Below, piece after piece: positions 5,456 to 5,903 of a stretch of 5,903 nucleotides of DNA (positions are counted from its first letter, which is position 1; every line of letters begins with the position of its first letter). Origin of the DNA: CAZKNJ01 sp964554185. GTDB lineage: Bacteria; 4484-113. The stretch spans positions 1 to 5,903 of the forward strand of contig CAZKNJ010000081.1 in NCBI GenBank assembly GCA_964554185.1. Direction: 5' to 3'. The translations under genes were made by a program, and so were the position numbers. Under the pieces are notes generated by a model, which did not search any database, had not been told where the DNA came from, and saw nothing but the letters and a program-made list of their open reading frames with translations.

Positions 5456-5540
5456 CCGGAGTGGGGACCAGCCACCCTATCCGGAGTGGGGACTTCAGTC
5501 CCCACATTGGGGGCTGGCAAGCTTCAGTCCGCACATTGGG
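5456..5540. repeat. Direct-repeat cluster around a perfect hairpin
   Basis: CCGGAGTGGGGAC occurs at 5456-5468 and again at 5481-5493. The second copy runs into a perfect 9-bp hairpin, GTGGGGACT/AGTCCCCAC (5486-5494/5497-5505). CTTCAGTCCCCACATTGGG (5493-5511) is then repeated with one mismatch at 5522-5540, a 29-bp period. The second copy has lost the pairing arm, so the block looks like partial duplication of one palindromic unit. Confidence 0.7.
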
Positions 5541-5560
5541 CTATGTGAGCGGCAATAGGT

Positions 5561-5580
5561 GTGGGGGATAAATCCCCCAC
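5561..5580. repeat. Perfect hairpin in the spacer
   Basis: GTGGGGGA (5561-5568) and TCCCCCAC (5573-5580) form an 8-bp stem with a TAAA loop. The following CTCCCGTCTTTTAT has only a short T-run, so a terminator role is possible but weak. Confidence 0.65.
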
Positions 5581-5618
5581 TCCCGTCTTTTATCTGACTC
5601 TCCAACAGCCGAAACTCG

Positions 5619-5692
5619 TCCGCCTGAGCTTCAGCGAAGGCGGAACCAACCACCAACACTTGTCCGCCATAGCGCGACAGCGTGACGGCGGA
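5619..5692. repeat. Pair of TCCGCC/GGCGGA-bounded imperfect palindromes
   Basis: Two units, 5619-5644 (26 bp) and 5663-5692 (30 bp), each begin GTCCGCC (counting one flanking base) and end GGCGGAACC (counting three flanking bases). Their interiors differ (TGAGCTTCAGCGAA versus ATAGCGCGACAGCGTGAC) but both contain an AGC-N-rich core. They look like two members of one interspersed family. The second supplies the GGAAC of the weak promoter match at 5690-5717. Confidence 0.6.
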
Positions 5693-5717
5693 ACCGATTC
5701 ATGGTATGCTCATCTTA
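5690..5717 (+). promoter_or_regulatory. Possible promoter before the right-edge frame
   Basis: Two overlapping readings exist. TGGTATGCT (5702-5710) is a TGn-extended -10 with four of six matches. Alternatively GGAAC (5690-5694) and TCTTA (5713-5717) have the same 18-nt gap as the two ECF-like sites but lack the TGGAACAAA context and the purine in TCTRA. The extended -10 reading fits the GTG start at 5731 better, leaving a leader that includes GGAG at 5720-5723. Confidence 0.3.
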
Positions 5718-5730
5718 CTGGAGACCGCCT

Positions 5731-5903
5731 GTGCCCCAGGGGAGCACCACAACCGCCCGCAACCAGGGCGCCGTGAGCGCCCCCTACCGCTTTGACGACT
5801 ACACAGCTTTGCTCTTTTCCCACGTACGCGGGGCTTTAGCCCCGCTATCTTCGCTCCCTACTTACATGCGACTGGACGTTTACCCGCCCATCCACTGGCG
5901 GGC
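5731..5903 (+). CDS. Possible 5' end of an unrecognised gene (partial)
   Basis: A GTG at 5731 preceded by GGAG at 7 nt opens a frame that stays open to the window edge (57 codons). The peptide begins VPQGSTTARNQGAVSAPYRF and has no signal peptide or family motif that I recognise. Against a real gene: codon use is less GC-biased at third positions than in the neighbours, and the middle is built from a palindrome (5828-5845, encoding VRGALAPL) whose flank also occurs in noncoding DNA at 5267-5285. Another small inverted repeat lies at 5883-5902. Either a real N-terminus has been invaded by repeats or the frame is chance. Confidence 0.3.
   Translation, partial: MPQGSTTTARNQGAVSAPYRFDDYTALLFSHVRGALAPLSSLPTYMRLDVYPPIHWR
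5820..5845. repeat. Second copy of the CCACGTACGC repeat with perfect hairpin
   Basis: CCACGTACGCGGGGCTTTA (5820-5838) matches 5267-5285 at 18 of 19 positions, in the same orientation. Here the segment continues into a perfect 8-bp stem, GCGGGGCT/AGCCCCGC (5828-5835/5838-5845), with a TT loop; at 5267 the right arm is displaced by an inserted stretch. Confidence 0.65.

Larger units (their letters stand above)
5244..5730. other. Gene-free, repeat-rich spacer
   Basis: I see no convincing coding frame on either strand over these 487 bp. The short frames present run through palindromes and change frame between repeats. The stretch holds at least eight inverted repeats and four sets of direct repeats, listed separately. 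Base composition is more mixed than in the genes. No tRNA, rRNA or transposase was seen. Confidence 0.7.

Noticed and set aside
5456..5580. CRISPR array
   Set aside because: Only two copies of each direct repeat, uneven spacing, repeats that are palindrome fragments, and no cas genes.
5561..5595. Strong intrinsic terminator at the GTGGGGGA/TCCCCCAC hairpin
   Set aside because: The stem is good but it is followed by CTCCCG before a short T-run, and it lies more than 300 bp after the anti-sigma stop; kept only as a repeat.
5373..5776. Short plus-strand open frames in the repeat spacer
   Set aside because: They read through palindromes, lack ribosome sites and switch frame at repeats; the peptides show no motifs.

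Overview
The window is GC-rich bacterial DNA with five well-supported protein genes, one doubtful partial frame at the right edge, and a 487-bp gene-free stretch packed with short palindromes and direct repeats. The gene set is a dockerin-repeat lipoprotein, a cyclic-nucleotide-binding domain fused to a class III cyclase, an NFACT/RqcH-type protein, and an ECF sigma factor with a zinc-finger membrane anti-sigma factor. Together with the repeat-rich spacer it suggests a free-living, probably little-studied bacterium. I cannot name a phylum from this sequence alone.

Layout, left to right. 1-818 (minus): 5' part of a lipoprotein gene with paired dockerin-like calcium loops; its 3' end lies outside the window. 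819-994: divergent promoter region. 995-2125 (plus): CNB domain plus class III nucleotide cyclase. 2138-3532 (minus): compact NFACT/RqcH-family protein starting at TTG and converging on the cyclase with a 12-bp gap. 3533-3689: second divergent promoter region. 3690-4301 and 4302-5243 (plus): ECF sigma factor and its anti-sigma factor, whose stop and start codons abut. 5244-5730: no gene, at least eight short inverted repeats and several direct repeats. 5731-5903 (plus): possible GTG-started gene running off the edge, low confidence.

How the parts may work together. The most interesting signal is a two-block motif, TGGAACAAA-N15-TCTRA. It occurs upstream of the sigma gene (3652-3680, plus) and upstream of the lipoprotein gene (865-893, minus), with identical spacing and the correct orientation in both cases. 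GGAAC and TCTGA are the -35 and -10 blocks of the classic RpoE-type promoter. I infer that the sigma factor controls its own operon and the dockerin lipoprotein, so the window would hold a small envelope-signalling regulon: membrane anti-sigma factor, sigma factor, surface lipoprotein. A weaker third match lies at 5690-5717. The cyclase and the NFACT gene have ordinary sigma-70-like -10 elements instead and show no such motif.

Two start codons are revised by promoter evidence. The cyclase starts at 995 rather than 947, because 947 lies in the promoter. The NFACT gene starts at TTG 3532 rather than ATG 3595, because a -10 element overlaps the latter.
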